From UBA6059 sp964351595 (GTDB lineage: Bacteria; Bacteroidota; Bacteroidia; Cytophagales; Cyclobacteriaceae): 64,000 nucleotides of DNA. Shown here piece by piece: positions 17,802-26,591 of this stretch. Position numbers and translations under genes: made by a program. The stretch is taken from NCBI GenBank assembly GCA_964351595.1, contig CAYGOT010000016.1, positions 1-64,000 on the forward strand, read 5' to 3'. The notes beneath the pieces are model-generated. The model did no database searches, was not told where the DNA came from, and worked only from the letters and a program-made list of their open reading frames with translations. Each line of letters starts with the position of its first letter. Within the stretch, counting starts at the first letter, position 1.

Positions 17802-18161
17802 TTACTTACCTACTCCCCCTATCCATCCCAGATGGGTGTGCTTAAAACTGTCGGCATACTTCAGCCCATAACCCACTAAGCGATCCATGCTCGCATGTCC
17901 GAGAAGGATGAGGCCGCAAAGCAGCAGCCATTGATTCATGAGGAGCCAGCCTGCCAGCAGTACCGCCAGGCCGACCCCCTTGTGATGAAAGAGGTTGTAG
18001 GTACCAGCCCCAACGCGGGTGCCGACCAGATAGCCCACCATCCCAATATCGGGTGTGAGCAGAAGTGCCGGATACCACCACCAGGCAAAGTCAAGAAAAG
18101 TGAAAGCATAAATGGAGGCGAGAAACTGAACCAACTCTTCCAGGCGTAGGACATTTTTCAT
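17802..18161 (-). CDS. DUF4260 family membrane protein
   Basis: This 119-residue protein has four hydrophobic segments. It matches the DUF4260 pattern: an LRLEE start, WWYPALLLTPDIGMVGYLVG, GTYNLFHHKG, and the conserved LGHASMDRLVGYGLKY before the end. It is an inner-membrane protein of unknown role. It is transcribed toward the repeat at 17640-17774, which can serve as its 3' boundary. Confidence 0.85.
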   Translation of the reverse strand: MKNVLRLEELVQFLASIYAFTFLDFAWWWYPALLLTPDIGMVGYLVGTRVGAGTYNLFHHKGVGLAVLLAGWLLMNQWLLLCGLILLGHASMDRLVGYGLKYADSFKHTHLGWIGGVGK

Positions 18162-18277
18162 AGCCTAAAACTAGGAAATTCCTCACCGGAATTGCGCTGT
18201 GCGCCCATCCGCGCAAGCAGCTTCTATTTAGGGTCGTATGACCACTACCCTGCTTTTATGAAGCAAGCTTGAAACTA

Positions 18278-18327
18278 TTTATTCGACATTTACGAATAAT
18301 ATATTAAATTCGCTTTTGTCGAATAAA
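18278..18327. promoter_or_regulatory. Inverted repeat, candidate PadR operator
   Basis: A perfect 11-bp inverted repeat, TTTATTCGACA (18278-18288) and TGTCGAATAAA (18317-18327), lies 10 bases before the PadR start codon. A third ATTCG/CGAAT pair overlaps the left arm. The promoter is probably between or beside the arms. It is a natural site for self-regulation by the PadR protein. Confidence 0.55.
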
Positions 18328-18337
18328 TAAATAGGAC

Positions 18338-18667
18338 ATGAAAGGAACACAATTAGGAGAATTGGAAGAAGTCGTATTGCTGGTGGTGGCTAATCTCTAT
18401 GACAATGCATATGGGCTGGTCATCAAACTAGAGATAGAGGATAAATGCAACCGCTCCATTACCATCAGTACCGTACACAACGTATTACAGCGACTCTCTG
18501 AAAAAGGATTCCTTGACTCACGATACAGTGATCCTACCCCAGAGCGTGGCGGGAAGCGCAAACTACTTTACAAAGTGACTAAGTCTGGTCAGCTAGCACT
18601 CGAGAAATCCAAGGATATGAGAAATGCCCTATGGAGTGGAATACCCAAAGTAGCCTTTGATCGATGA
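18338..18667 (+). CDS. PadR family transcriptional regulator
   Basis: This 109-residue winged-helix repressor starts KGTQLGELEEVVLLVVANL and continues with NAYGLVIKLEIEDKCNRSITISTVHNVLQRLSEKGFLDSR and a wing with ERGGKRKLLYKVTKSG. The fit to PadR is complete. The stop codon overlaps the start of the permease gene by four bases (ATGA). The pairing of a PadR gene with an FtsX-type permease that has a prefix domain is widespread in Bacteroidota and suggests control of that transporter. Confidence 0.9.
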   Translation: MKGTQLGELEEVVLLVVANLYDNAYGLVIKLEIEDKCNRSITISTVHNVLQRLSEKGFLDSRYSDPTPERGGKRKLLYKVTKSGQLALEKSKDMRNALWSGIPKVAFDR

Positions 18668-21327
18668 ACCCTTGTCCTCCTAAATATATCACCCGCTGGC
18701 TATCCAGGTTGTGCAAACCAGAACTGTGGGAATCCATCGAAGGTGATCTCTATGAGCTTTTCCTGCTGGAAACAGAAAGGAAAGGGCTCGCAAAAGCACG
18801 TCGCAACTATCTCTGGAATGCGCTGGCCTTTCTGAGATATCAGCGCCTCCAAAAAAAGTCAAACTCAAAAACACAATACAACATGTCATTACTCAAAAAC
18901 TATTTGAAGATCTCCTGGCGGGATCTTCGCAGAAACAGCACGTTCTCAACGATCAACCTGGTCGGTTTGGTCTCAGGTATGACCATCTTCTTATTGATCC
19001 TGCAGTATGTCTTGTTCGAAACGAGCTTCGATACATTTCACTCTGATTCCGATAGGACCTATCGGGTGATCAACGATCGCTATCAAAATGGTGCAAGCGT
19101 CCAAAAGGGTATGATCACCTATCCTGCCGTCGGTCCCTTACTTAAAGCAGATATCCCAGAGATAGAGGCTTTTACCAGGATGACCTACAACACCCGCAGT
19201 TTCATGGAATTTGAAGGTGAAGCACGACTGATCGATCAACTTCTTTTCGCAGATGAGCATTTTCTGACCTTTTTTGATTTTCCACTGCTAATGGGAGATG
19301 AGCAGACGGCTCTGGATGCACCATATGAAATAGTAATAACGGAATCTTACGCCCGAAGACTGTCAAGGGATGATGACCCTTCGGCCTTGATTGGGCAGAC
19401 CATGATCATGTATGGAGCACCTATTATAGTCACGGCTATCGCCAAAGATGTTCCGACCAATTCACATCTACAATTCGATGTATTGATCTCATATAAAAGC
19501 TTTATAGCAGCAGCCGGGGAAAATGCAGACAACAGCATGACCTGGTCTGACTTTTACCATTATGTAAAGCTACAGGATGGAGTCACCTCAGCCATGATTG
19601 CAGATAAGCTTGACGACTTTGGAAAGCGACACTTCAAAGAAGGGGAAGTCAGCGGGGCAGTGGAAACCTTCGGTTTGCAACCGCTCCTGGAGGTGCGAAT
19701 GGACGATACGCTAGAGTATGAAATCGGAAATGTAACTGATGGTCGAGTCGTTTGGCTAATGCTGACCATAGGCATATTCATACTGGTAATTGCCTGGATC
19801 AACTATATCAACCTTAGCACCAGTCGTGCCATCCAGCGCGCTAAAGAAGTCGGTATCCGTAAGTCCATTGGTGGTAACAGAGACCAATTGGTCAGTCAGT
19901 TTATCGCGGAAACCGCCATGATCAATGCTATAGCCTTAGCCCTATCGGTACTTTTTGTGTTTTTACTACAGCCCTACTTCAATAACCTGACTGGCCTTCA
20001 ATTGAATCTAAGTATCCTGACTACCACGACCATATTCAACTTACCGGCTTGGTTATTTCTGATGCTATCACTCATACTCTCAGTATTGGCAGTAGCCATT
20101 TATCCATCAGTACTTACTAGCCGCTTCACCACGCAGGAGATGCTGAAAGGAAGCTTTAGCACTAAAGGTGAGATAGTCTGGCTGAGAAAGGCATTGGTCA
20201 TTTTCCAGTTTAGCATAGCGGTCATACTCATCTCAGGCGTCATGGCAGTCAATGATCAAATCAACTACATGCTCAATAAAGATCTGGGTATCAATATCGA
20301 AAAGAGTCTGATGGTCTATGGCCCTACTACACTCAACTATGACAGTACACTGGTCACTGGAATCGATAGCTATAAAAATAATCTTGCAGCCCTCAGCGGT
20401 GTTGATAAAGTCACTGCGACAACCCGGCCCGCTGGCAACAGAATGGGTCGCGCCTTTCAGATTCGATCTTTAGAGAATCCTGAGCTGGACAACCTCACCT
20501 CCAACATCATCAATGCTGATCACGCCTATGCTGACGTCTTCGGGCTTGATATCTTGGCCGGTCGAGACCTGGGGATTCACGATCACAACTCCGATGGTGA
20601 CCTGGTCAATACCCTACTCATCAATGAGTCTGCGGTGAAGCTCTTGGGCTTTCTGACACCTGATGATGCGGTGAATACCCGACTTAACTTCTTTGGTCAT
20701 GATTGGACCATTGTTGGGGTGATCAATGATTTTCATCAGATGTCATTGCACCAAAAGATTGAGCCGCTGTTCGTACTACCCTATTATTCAAGTCAGCAGA
20801 GTTTTGCCTTGAAACTATCCGGAAACCCTGATCAGATCTTGCCAGCGATTCGAGAGGTCTTTTTGGAGCATTATCCAGGTAACCATTTTGACTACTACTT
20901 TCTCAAAGACAGATTTCAATCGAACTACCAGGCAGAGTTTCGCCTGGCGGAAATCTCGAAAGTCTTTACTGTCTTATCCATCTTGGTGGCTACTCTCGGG
21001 CTGTATGGGCTAGTGATGATCACTATGATGAGGAAGACAAAAGAAATCAGTATCAGGAAAGTTCTGGGTGCAAGTCTGCAGCAGCTCCTCTTCACTCTCA
21101 ATAGAGACTTTATCCTATTGATCGGGATAGCCGCTGTACTGGGATCAGGAATTGCTTATGTTGGTTTAGAGAAGTGGAAAGAAGGATTTGCCTATTCCAC
21201 TGATATGGAGTTGAGCACTTTGGCTATCGCTTCGATTGCATTGTTAGTGATTTGTCTGATCACCGTTGGTTTTCATGTCGGGAAGGTCATCAGGAATAAT
21301 CCATCGGATTCATTGAGGAATGAGTGA
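18664..21327 (+). CDS. ABC transporter permease (FtsX/MacB-like) with N-terminal prefix domain
   Basis: This 887-residue protein has three parts. Residues 1-70 are the cytoplasmic prefix domain (PPKYITRWLSRLCKPELWESIEGDLYELF) found only in PadR-linked permeases. The rest is a duplicated FtsX-type permease. The first half has one membrane segment (about 90-115), a MacB-like periplasmic domain (ETSFDTFH ... TYRVINDRYQ) and three more segments. The second half repeats this, with the last three segments near 760-880. The coupling motifs AKEVGIRKSIGG and TKEISIRKVLGAS are present. No ATPase gene is adjacent. It probably moves a peptide or lipid-like substrate or acts in mechanotransmission. Confidence 0.9.
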   Translation: MNPCPPKYITRWLSRLCKPELWESIEGDLYELFLLETERKGLAKARRNYLWNALAFLRYQRLQKKSNSKTQYNMSLLKNYLKISWRDLRRNSTFSTINLVGLVSGMTIFLLILQYVLFETSFDTFHSDSDRTYRVINDRYQNGASVQKGMITYPAVGPLLKADIPEIEAFTRMTYNTRSFMEFEGEARLIDQLLFADEHFLTFFDFPLLMGDEQTALDAPYEIVITESYARRLSRDDDPSALIGQTMIMYGAPIIVTAIAKDVPTNSHLQFDVLISYKSFIAAAGENADNSMTWSDFYHYVKLQDGVTSAMIADKLDDFGKRHFKEGEVSGAVETFGLQPLLEVRMDDTLEYEIGNVTDGRVVWLMLTIGIFILVIAWINYINLSTSRAIQRAKEVGIRKSIGGNRDQLVSQFIAETAMINAIALALSVLFVFLLQPYFNNLTGLQLNLSILTTTTIFNLPAWLFLMLSLILSVLAVAIYPSVLTSRFTTQEMLKGSFSTKGEIVWLRKALVIFQFSIAVILISGVMAVNDQINYMLNKDLGINIEKSLMVYGPTTLNYDSTLVTGIDSYKNNLAALSGVDKVTATTRPAGNRMGRAFQIRSLENPELDNLTSNIINADHAYADVFGLDILAGRDLGIHDHNSDGDLVNTLLINESAVKLLGFLTPDDAVNTRLNFFGHDWTIVGVINDFHQMSLHQKIEPLFVLPYYSSQQSFALKLSGNPDQILPAIREVFLEHYPGNHFDYYFLKDRFQSNYQAEFRLAEISKVFTVLSILVATLGLYGLVMITMMRKTKEISIRKVLGASLQQLLFTLNRDFILLIGIAAVLGSGIAYVGLEKWKEGFAYSTDMELSTLAIASIALLVICLITVGFHVGKVIRNNPSDSLRNE

Positions 21328-21386
21328 GTCTTTTATGACTAAAACAATCATCGGATGCCAGAAGTACACTACAAAACAAAGAAAGC

Positions 21387-21980
21387 TCACCATCCTAATT
21401 GGGCAGTAGCAATCAAGAAAATAACGAACAAAAACAGGATAATAATAACTAATGAAATGAGTACTCTATTATTAATTATCAAAGCCATAATCATCAAAAA
21501 AGTGAATCCAATAATTGAGTAGATTCCTCTTACCATGTATGTTGATGGAATTTCACCCTTAAAAAAAATAGAAAACTCTATGAAATTTCGGTAAACAAGA
21601 AGAATTAGGAAGACAACATTGAGTGACAAAAGAATAGTACTACGCTCCCATAAGAACTCCTTGAAATCGACTCCCTCTACCTTATTAGGTATAAGTTGAT
21701 AGGTTATGAAGAATAAGCAGGTCAAGGGTAAGAATATAAGAAGCAAAAATTCATAAGCATAATGAATAGCCGCAAAAGAGGGAGCTTCGAAAGCTATAAA
21801 GTATCGATGCGAGATAGTCATGAGTATCGTCAAGACCATCAATAAGTGTAACCAGTAAAACCGTATGGTTTTTCTGTGGTCTAACATTTTGCTCAGCCCG
21901 ATCAAAATATGTGCTATGGCCAAGCCGTAAAGCAAGGTCTCAAAAACATGAAAGTGCTCTTGAACGCTCATGGTAGCCAA
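21387..21980 (-). CDS. Integral membrane protein of unknown function
   Basis: This 197-residue protein has six strongly hydrophobic segments (about residues 10-30, 43-60, 73-98, 113-130, 146-165, 170-192) with short loops. No conserved motif ties it to a known family. It is convergent with the permease gene, and its start is isolated, with about 225 bases before the next gene. It is AT-richer than its neighbours. Confidence 0.6.
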   Translation of the reverse strand: MATMSVQEHFHVFETLLYGLAIAHILIGLSKMLDHRKTIRFYWLHLLMVLTILMTISHRYFIAFEAPSFAAIHYAYEFLLLIFLPLTCLFFITYQLIPNKVEGVDFKEFLWERSTILLSLNVVFLILLVYRNFIEFSIFFKGEIPSTYMVRGIYSIIGFTFLMIMALIINNRVLISLVIIILFLFVIFLIATAQLGW

Positions 21981-22205
21981 TGTACGAAAAGCATACCATC
22001 ATGTCAATCCATAACTTAAAGTCGACAGATACCTAAAATGAACTGAGTTTCAATAGAATTTATGAAGTCTGCTGGTCTTTCCTCCTCCTCGCAACAGGGT
22101 AAAACTACACTTCTAACCAACTTGCATGATATTCAAAGGTCAGATATGTGTCATAGAGGTTGACTTTTTAAAATCAGATAAATTGCTCTGAAATTTTAGT
22201 AACCC

Positions 22206-22670
22206 ATGAATCCAATCATGCTCTTTCTACTACCAATCACTATACTCTTGGCATGTGACCCTGCAACTAAGGTAGTCCCTCAAGAATTTGATTTGGCTGC
22301 TGCCAAAAGCATCATCATGAAACAAACTGCCGAATTTACTGAGGCGCACATCACGAAGGATACTTCCTATCTCAACAATGTATTCACCGAGGACGCTCGT
22401 GTAATGGCGCCTGATGCTGAAGTAGTGACGGGCAAGGCAGATATTGCGAAGGTGAATGAAGAGTGGGTCAACTATGGAATCTATGAGTTCGAAGAGGTTA
22501 GCACCAGATTTTACGGTAGTGGCGCGCATCTCATGGATGAAGGCAACTATAAACTGGTATATGGTCCTGACAGCACAGTTGAGGTAGGCAAATACCTCAA
22601 TGTCTGGAAAAAGGTAGATAATGAATGGTTGATGTATGCTAACATCTGGAATCAGAGTCCTGGTAAATAG
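22206..22670 (+). CDS. SnoaL/DUF4440-like (NTF2-fold) lipoprotein
   Basis: This 154-residue protein has a lipoprotein signal (hydrophobic run ending ILLAC) and then an NTF2-like cone fold: AAAKSIIMKQTAEFTEAHITKDTSYLNNVFTEDARVMAPDAEVVTGKADIAK, with the closing strands KLVYGPDSTVEVGKYLNVWKKVDNEWLMYANIWN. The pattern is DUF4440/SnoaL. Such domains bind or isomerise small molecules; no catalytic residue can be assigned. A terminator follows directly. Confidence 0.75.
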   Translation: MNPIMLFLLPITILLACDPATKVVPQEFDLAAAKSIIMKQTAEFTEAHITKDTSYLNNVFTEDARVMAPDAEVVTGKADIAKVNEEWVNYGIYEFEEVSTRFYGSGAHLMDEGNYKLVYGPDSTVEVGKYLNVWKKVDNEWLMYANIWNQSPGK

Positions 22671-22672
22671 TG

Positions 22673-22707
22673 GTTCTGTTTTATTTAAGCGAGAAACAAA
22701 ACAGAAC
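22673..22707. terminator. Inverted repeat, probable bidirectional terminator
   Basis: GTTCTGTTTT (22673-22682) faces AAAACAGAAC (22698-22707) with a 15-base loop. The perfect 10-bp stem lies between two convergent genes and carries T-rich arms in both directions. Confidence 0.65.
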
Positions 22708-22711
22708 AAGA

Positions 22712-23044
22712 TCACTTGGGCCTAAACTTAAAGTAAAACGTCAATAAGCCGAGTGAGGAGCCCATCAGGATACAGGCCGGGAAGACCGCTTCTCCGTCAT
22801 TTCCAGGAAAAAGATAGTAGTTGAGCAGGAAAGCCGTCATGAAGCCTAATCCGGCTCCAAATATGATCAACCCCCACTTCACCGCATTAAGAAAAAACAG
22901 TTCGTTGCTAAAATACGTAGGGTCCTTGCCACTCTCCAACAAAGCCATGCGCTCCTTGTGCCGCAGCGTACTTACGATATAGATAATCGATACGACCAAC
23001 AGCACCACACAAATAAGGATCAAGGCAAATACTACTCCATTCAT
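22712..23044 (-). CDS. DUF6249 family membrane protein
   Basis: This 110-residue protein has three hydrophobic segments (about 5-25, 52-72, 85-103). It matches DUF6249, with KERMALLESGKDPTYF between the first two and a WGLIIFGAGLGFMTAFLL segment. It lies just upstream of, and divergent from, the ECF sigma gene (about 100 bases between starts). In Bacteroidota such small membrane genes often accompany an ECF sigma factor, so it may belong to the same regulon. Confidence 0.75.
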   Translation of the reverse strand: MNGVVFALILICVVLLVVSIIYIVSTLRHKERMALLESGKDPTYFSNELFFLNAVKWGLIIFGAGLGFMTAFLLNYYLFPGNDGEAVFPACILMGSSLGLLTFYFKFRPK

Positions 23045-23142
23045 TTTTTCTTTCGTTTGTTTGAAGGTAGGACGGAACTATTGTTTGCTGCGGTTACAAA
23101 AACTTGTAACCCTATGTAAAAACAATACCGTCTCACCTTATA

Positions 23143-23709
23143 ATGACGCCTACTGCAGACATCAATCTAATTAAGGAATACCTAAGCACGAAATCTTCCT
23201 CGGCCGCTTTTACCTTTGTGGGCAATTATCAGAATGCCGTTTTCGGAATGTGCTACAGGATCCTCAAAGTGCGCGAAGAAGCCGAAGAAGCCGCCCAGGA
23301 CAGCTTTATCAAGTTCTTTGAGTCGCTTCACAAGCTGCAGGACGTGGACAAGTTTAAGTCCTGGCTGATGAGCATCGCCTATCGTACGGCCATCGATTAT
23401 CATCGAAAAAAGAAGGCACCTGCACAGGACCTGGAGGCGCTACCGCAATCGGTAGCCACCGATCAGTCCAACCCTGACAAGGTCCTCAGAAGCAAGCAAC
23501 GACTGGAGCTACTCGAAGGATTGTTTGCACAGCTGAGTGAGCTGGACGCCACCCTACTGCAGCTGTACTATGTGCAGGACATGACCATCAGGGACATTGC
23601 GGATACGGTCGACCAGTCAGAAAGCAATGTGAAAGTCCGCCTGATGCGATCACGCGAAGTGCTAAAGAAGAAAATGAGTCCCAACTACAAAGAAGAACTA
23701 AAGCCCTAA
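23143..23709 (+). CDS. ECF sigma factor (sigma-70 family)
   Basis: This 188-residue protein has sigma region 2 (NAVFGMCYRILKVREEAEEAAQDSFIKFFESLHKLQDVDKFKSWLMSIAYRTAIDYHRKKK, residues about 27-90) and region 4 (LDATLLQLYYVQDMTIRDIADTVDQSESNVKVRLMRSREVLKKKM, about 130-180). There is no region 3. It directs RNA polymerase to a small regulon. The anti-sigma gene starts 4 bases after its stop, so its activity is probably held by that membrane protein. Confidence 0.92.
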   Translation: MTPTADINLIKEYLSTKSSSAAFTFVGNYQNAVFGMCYRILKVREEAEEAAQDSFIKFFESLHKLQDVDKFKSWLMSIAYRTAIDYHRKKKAPAQDLEALPQSVATDQSNPDKVLRSKQRLELLEGLFAQLSELDATLLQLYYVQDMTIRDIADTVDQSESNVKVRLMRSREVLKKKMSPNYKEELKP

Positions 23710-23713
23710 TGCT

Positions 23714-24160
23714 ATGAATCATCTCACCCCCGAACAGCTATTTGACCTTACGGAAGGAAACCTACCGCCAAAGGAGGCGCGTGCACACCAGCAGCATCTG
23801 GCCAGCTGCGAACTATGCCAGGAGCAGTATCAGCTGTTTACGGCACTGGAAGCCGACCTGCGATCGCTGGAAGCGCCTGAGGTCTCGCCCGGGTTTGCGC
23901 TCAACGTCACGCACAAGCTCAGGGATCGCGAGACGGCCAGGATATTTCATCGCCCGGTTTTCAAGGTGTTCCAATTTGCGCTGGTGTTATCATTCATACT
24001 GGCGGTGGGTATCATCATCACACAGCTCTCATCTTATCAGATCGACCTACCGGAAATAGTCGTTCCCGGGGGCGTGTATTACATCATTGCGGTAGCGTGT
24101 GTGGCCATCATAGCGGTGGCTGACCGGGTGATTTACGGTAGTGCAAAGAAAAACTTGTAA
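23714..24160 (+). CDS. Anti-sigma factor with zinc-finger-like domain
   Basis: This 148-residue protein has an N-terminal anti-sigma zinc-finger motif: RAHQQHLASCELCQEQY (H-x3-C-x2-C near residues 27-36). Two hydrophobic segments follow, at about 87-106 and 118-138, which anchor it in the inner membrane. The layout is that of a ZAS-type anti-sigma factor. It is coupled to the sigma gene 4 bases upstream. The serine hydrolase gene that follows 40 bases later may be an output of the same operon. Confidence 0.85.
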   Translation: MNHLTPEQLFDLTEGNLPPKEARAHQQHLASCELCQEQYQLFTALEADLRSLEAPEVSPGFALNVTHKLRDRETARIFHRPVFKVFQFALVLSFILAVGIIITQLSSYQIDLPEIVVPGGVYYIIAVACVAIIAVADRVIYGSAKKNL

Positions 24161-24201
24161 CCTGTCTCTTGAGCTCATTCGTCTCACCTAAAAAAGACGA
24201 C

Positions 24202-25545
24202 ATGAAAACTCACATCTTGCTAATCATGCTCCTCGGAGCAACAACCATTCAAAGCCAGACCCTGCCACAGGAGTCATGGCTAGCCTACAACAACGTATCC
24301 GAAGCGGGCTTTTCACAAGCCAAACTCGCCGAGGCTCAATCCTACTATGATTCCATCGGCTTTGGGGCCGCATTGGTCATTCACAAAGGTGCGGTAGTGG
24401 CCTCCTGGGGAGAAAACACCCGCCGCTTTATGCTGGCCTCTATGCGCAAAAGCCTGCTCAACGCTATGATAGGCCGTGCCATTGATGAGAGCAGGTTTCA
24501 GTTGAGCACCACCCTATCGGAACTGGGTATCGATGACAAGACGCCTCTGACGGAGACCGAAAAATCCGCCACTGTCGCGCAGCTGCTCACCACCACCTCC
24601 GGTATCTACCTGCCGTCGGCGTTTGAGTATAAAGGCTGGAAAGAGCGTAAGCCGGAACGCGGCATTCACCAGCCCGGAGAGGTGTGGTACTACAACAACT
24701 GGGACTTTAATGCACTCTGCACCATCTATGAGAAAACTACCGGCAAGCGCTTTCTGGAAGCCTTTCGCAATGAAATCGCCACGCCGCTGGGTATGGAAGA
24801 CCTGCGACCCATCGACGCACTGTACTACTACGAGCCTGAGACAGAGCACCCCGCCTACCTCTACAAGATGAGTAGCCGCGACCTGGGAAGGTTTGGCAGG
24901 CTCTACCTCAATGATGGGAAATGGGACAACCAACAACTTGTACCCCAGTCATGGGTAGCTAGCAGCACGGCCGCTCAGGTCAACGCCTTTGAAGGTCAGG
25001 GCTATGGCTACCTCTGGTGGCCGAAGGAGGTCGATGGCCACTCTGCCTACACCGCTAGGGGTGCTGGACGTCATACCCTCACGGTGATCCCCGATCTGGA
25101 CATGGTGATCGTAGTACGCGCCAATGACTACAACGGCCGACCGCTACAGGGCAGGGAAAATGAGCAATTGGAGACCCTGGTGGTCAATACAAAAACGGGG
25201 GCATCCGCTCAGCAACCTACTCTCGCCCCCATGGACTGGTACATCAGGGAAACACCTGATCCAATCGCTAGCCATCAAATCAACGAGTCGATTGTAGGTC
25301 AGTATCTTCATCCCATGTTTGGCCAGTTCACTGTCGAGCGTAACGCATCCGAGCTGACAATGCTGACCACTCCGGCCAGGTTTCGCATGATCCCTACCGG
25401 CGCAGACGCCTACTACATAGAGGATGCCGGTATGCATACGGTCTTCCGACCCAGCGATGATCCTGAGCTCACCGGCAAGATCAAGGTGGAAGCCGGAGAC
25501 AAAGGAAGGGTACTGGTTTTCTACTACGCTGCTTCACAGGGGTAG
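24202..25545 (+). CDS. Beta-lactamase-related serine hydrolase (class C/esterase EstB-like)
   Basis: The frame is open from 24169, but the ATG at 24202 begins a clear signal peptide (MKTHILLIMLLGATTIQSQ). The 447-residue mature-like protein has the SxxK nucleophile motif SMRK (80-83) and the second motif YNN (in WYYNNWDFN). The GIYLPS and GYGYLWW segments are those of PF00144 proteins. Members hydrolyse esters, peptides or D-amino-acid bonds in the periplasm. Substrate is unknown. It ends the sigma/anti-sigma operon. Confidence 0.85.
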   Translation: MKTHILLIMLLGATTIQSQTLPQESWLAYNNVSEAGFSQAKLAEAQSYYDSIGFGAALVIHKGAVVASWGENTRRFMLASMRKSLLNAMIGRAIDESRFQLSTTLSELGIDDKTPLTETEKSATVAQLLTTTSGIYLPSAFEYKGWKERKPERGIHQPGEVWYYNNWDFNALCTIYEKTTGKRFLEAFRNEIATPLGMEDLRPIDALYYYEPETEHPAYLYKMSSRDLGRFGRLYLNDGKWDNQQLVPQSWVASSTAAQVNAFEGQGYGYLWWPKEVDGHSAYTARGAGRHTLTVIPDLDMVIVVRANDYNGRPLQGRENEQLETLVVNTKTGASAQQPTLAPMDWYIRETPDPIASHQINESIVGQYLHPMFGQFTVERNASELTMLTTPARFRMIPTGADAYYIEDAGMHTVFRPSDDPELTGKIKVEAGDKGRVLVFYYAASQG

Positions 25546-25571
25546 CTTTGGCTAACTAGTCACATACTTTT

Positions 25572-25700
25572 GAGGCTGACTCAATGGCTCCATGTTGTCA
25601 GGTTGAGCGTGTCGAAACCTTATCATCGACCTGATCGATACATTTCGACGGAGCTCCACATGACAATTCTCTGCGGAGATAGCGCTATTGAGTCAGCCTC
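25572..25700. repeat. MITE/REP-like palindromic element, copy 2
   Basis: The 129-bp element has perfect 14-bp terminal inverted repeats, GAGGCTGACTCAAT (25572-25585) and ATTGAGTCAGCCTC (25687-25700). Its inner palindrome (TGTCAGGTTGAGCGTGTCGA near 25597, facing TCGACGGAGCTCCACATGAC near 25645) matches the inner core of the element at 17640-17774. The outer arms of the two copies differ entirely. Confidence 0.8.
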
Positions 25701-26030
25701 CTTTTCCAGGTACCTGCCCCTCTATTCCCTACCCGCTACCGTAAACCTTTAGCCTAAACCCTCTGCCTATTGTGTGGAATCAATGACTTGGGTAACTTGT
25801 GATAAATGAAGCGATGGTATTACATCCAACTGGAAATGCTTGCAATTGAATATGAGGTTAAAAAGCAATGACTAATTAGAATATATAAGCTGTATATCAT
25901 GCACAAGTGCGTGATATATTGATGCCAGAAGAAATCCAGCGAACAGTGAAAACAATTTCTAGGTGCAAGCCTCATTTAAAGAGCCAATACATTAAGACTA
26001 CTGGAAAACACAGCTCTAGTCAATAATAAC
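25701..26030. other. Intergenic region with a cassette-type hairpin
   Basis: The stretch has no supported gene. At 25894-25917 the sequence ATATCATGCAC, AA, GTGCGTGATAT forms an 11-bp hairpin with one G-T pair, followed by ATTGATGCCA. The same structure precedes the accessory genes at 35601 and 58878, so I take it as a cassette boundary. The remaining sequence shows no repeat. Confidence 0.55.
25894..25926. repeat. Cassette-boundary hairpin, copy A
   Basis: An 11-bp stem, ATATCATGCAC pairing with GTGCGTGATAT (loop AA), is followed by ATTGATGCC. It has the same shape and core as the elements at 35547-35586 and 58818-58867. It lies about 105 bases before the P-loop gene. Confidence 0.6.
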
Positions 26031-26591
26031 ATGATCTATATCATCAGTGGAACCTCGAGATCAGGAAAAACCCTAGTAGCCCAAAAAATTATGCAAAAGA
26101 GGGGAATTCCCTATCTGTCGCTTGACTGGCTGGTGATGGGCTTTACAAATGGCATCCCTGAATATGGTATCCATGATAAATTATGGCCCAATGAAATTGC
26201 TGAAAGGCTCTGGAATTATTTAAAGGCGATGCTTGAGAGTATCATTTGGTCTGAATCTGACATAGTAATTGAAGGCGAAGCTATACTTCCCGAACTGCTC
26301 ATTAACTTTCTAAGGAAACACCCGACTCGTATTCGAGTTTGTTTCTTAGGTTATGCACATGTAAGTGTACCTCAAAAGATGGAAGAGGTATATGAATATC
26401 ATCGAGATAAAAAAGACTGGTTGACTACCGAATCAAAGCAGTATGTTGAAGATCATATCCGGAATATGGTAGCCTATAGTAAACGAATTGAAAAAACGTG
26501 TAGTCATTACGGCATAAGGTATTTTGATACATCCAGAAATATTAAACAAGCGTTAGATCAAGCTATGATCTATCTGCTAGAAGAAAAATGA
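26031..26591 (+). CDS. P-loop nucleotide-binding protein (kinase-like)
   Basis: This 186-residue protein begins with MIYIISGTSRSGKT, a Walker A P-loop at residues 7-14. A later acidic segment, SDIVIEGEAILPELL, can supply Walker B-type residues, and KHPTRIRVCFLGYA follows as a central strand. The layout fits small nucleoside or metabolite kinases and the zeta-toxin-like group; substrate is not visible. It overlaps the next gene by 4 bases (ATGA), so the two are coupled. Base composition is AT-rich compared with the flanking sigma operon. It is bracketed by hairpin and attC-like elements, which suggests transfer. Confidence 0.65.
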   Translation: MIYIISGTSRSGKTLVAQKIMQKRGIPYLSLDWLVMGFTNGIPEYGIHDKLWPNEIAERLWNYLKAMLESIIWSESDIVIEGEAILPELLINFLRKHPTRIRVCFLGYAHVSVPQKMEEVYEYHRDKKDWLTTESKQYVEDHIRNMVAYSKRIEKTCSHYGIRYFDTSRNIKQALDQAMIYLLEEK

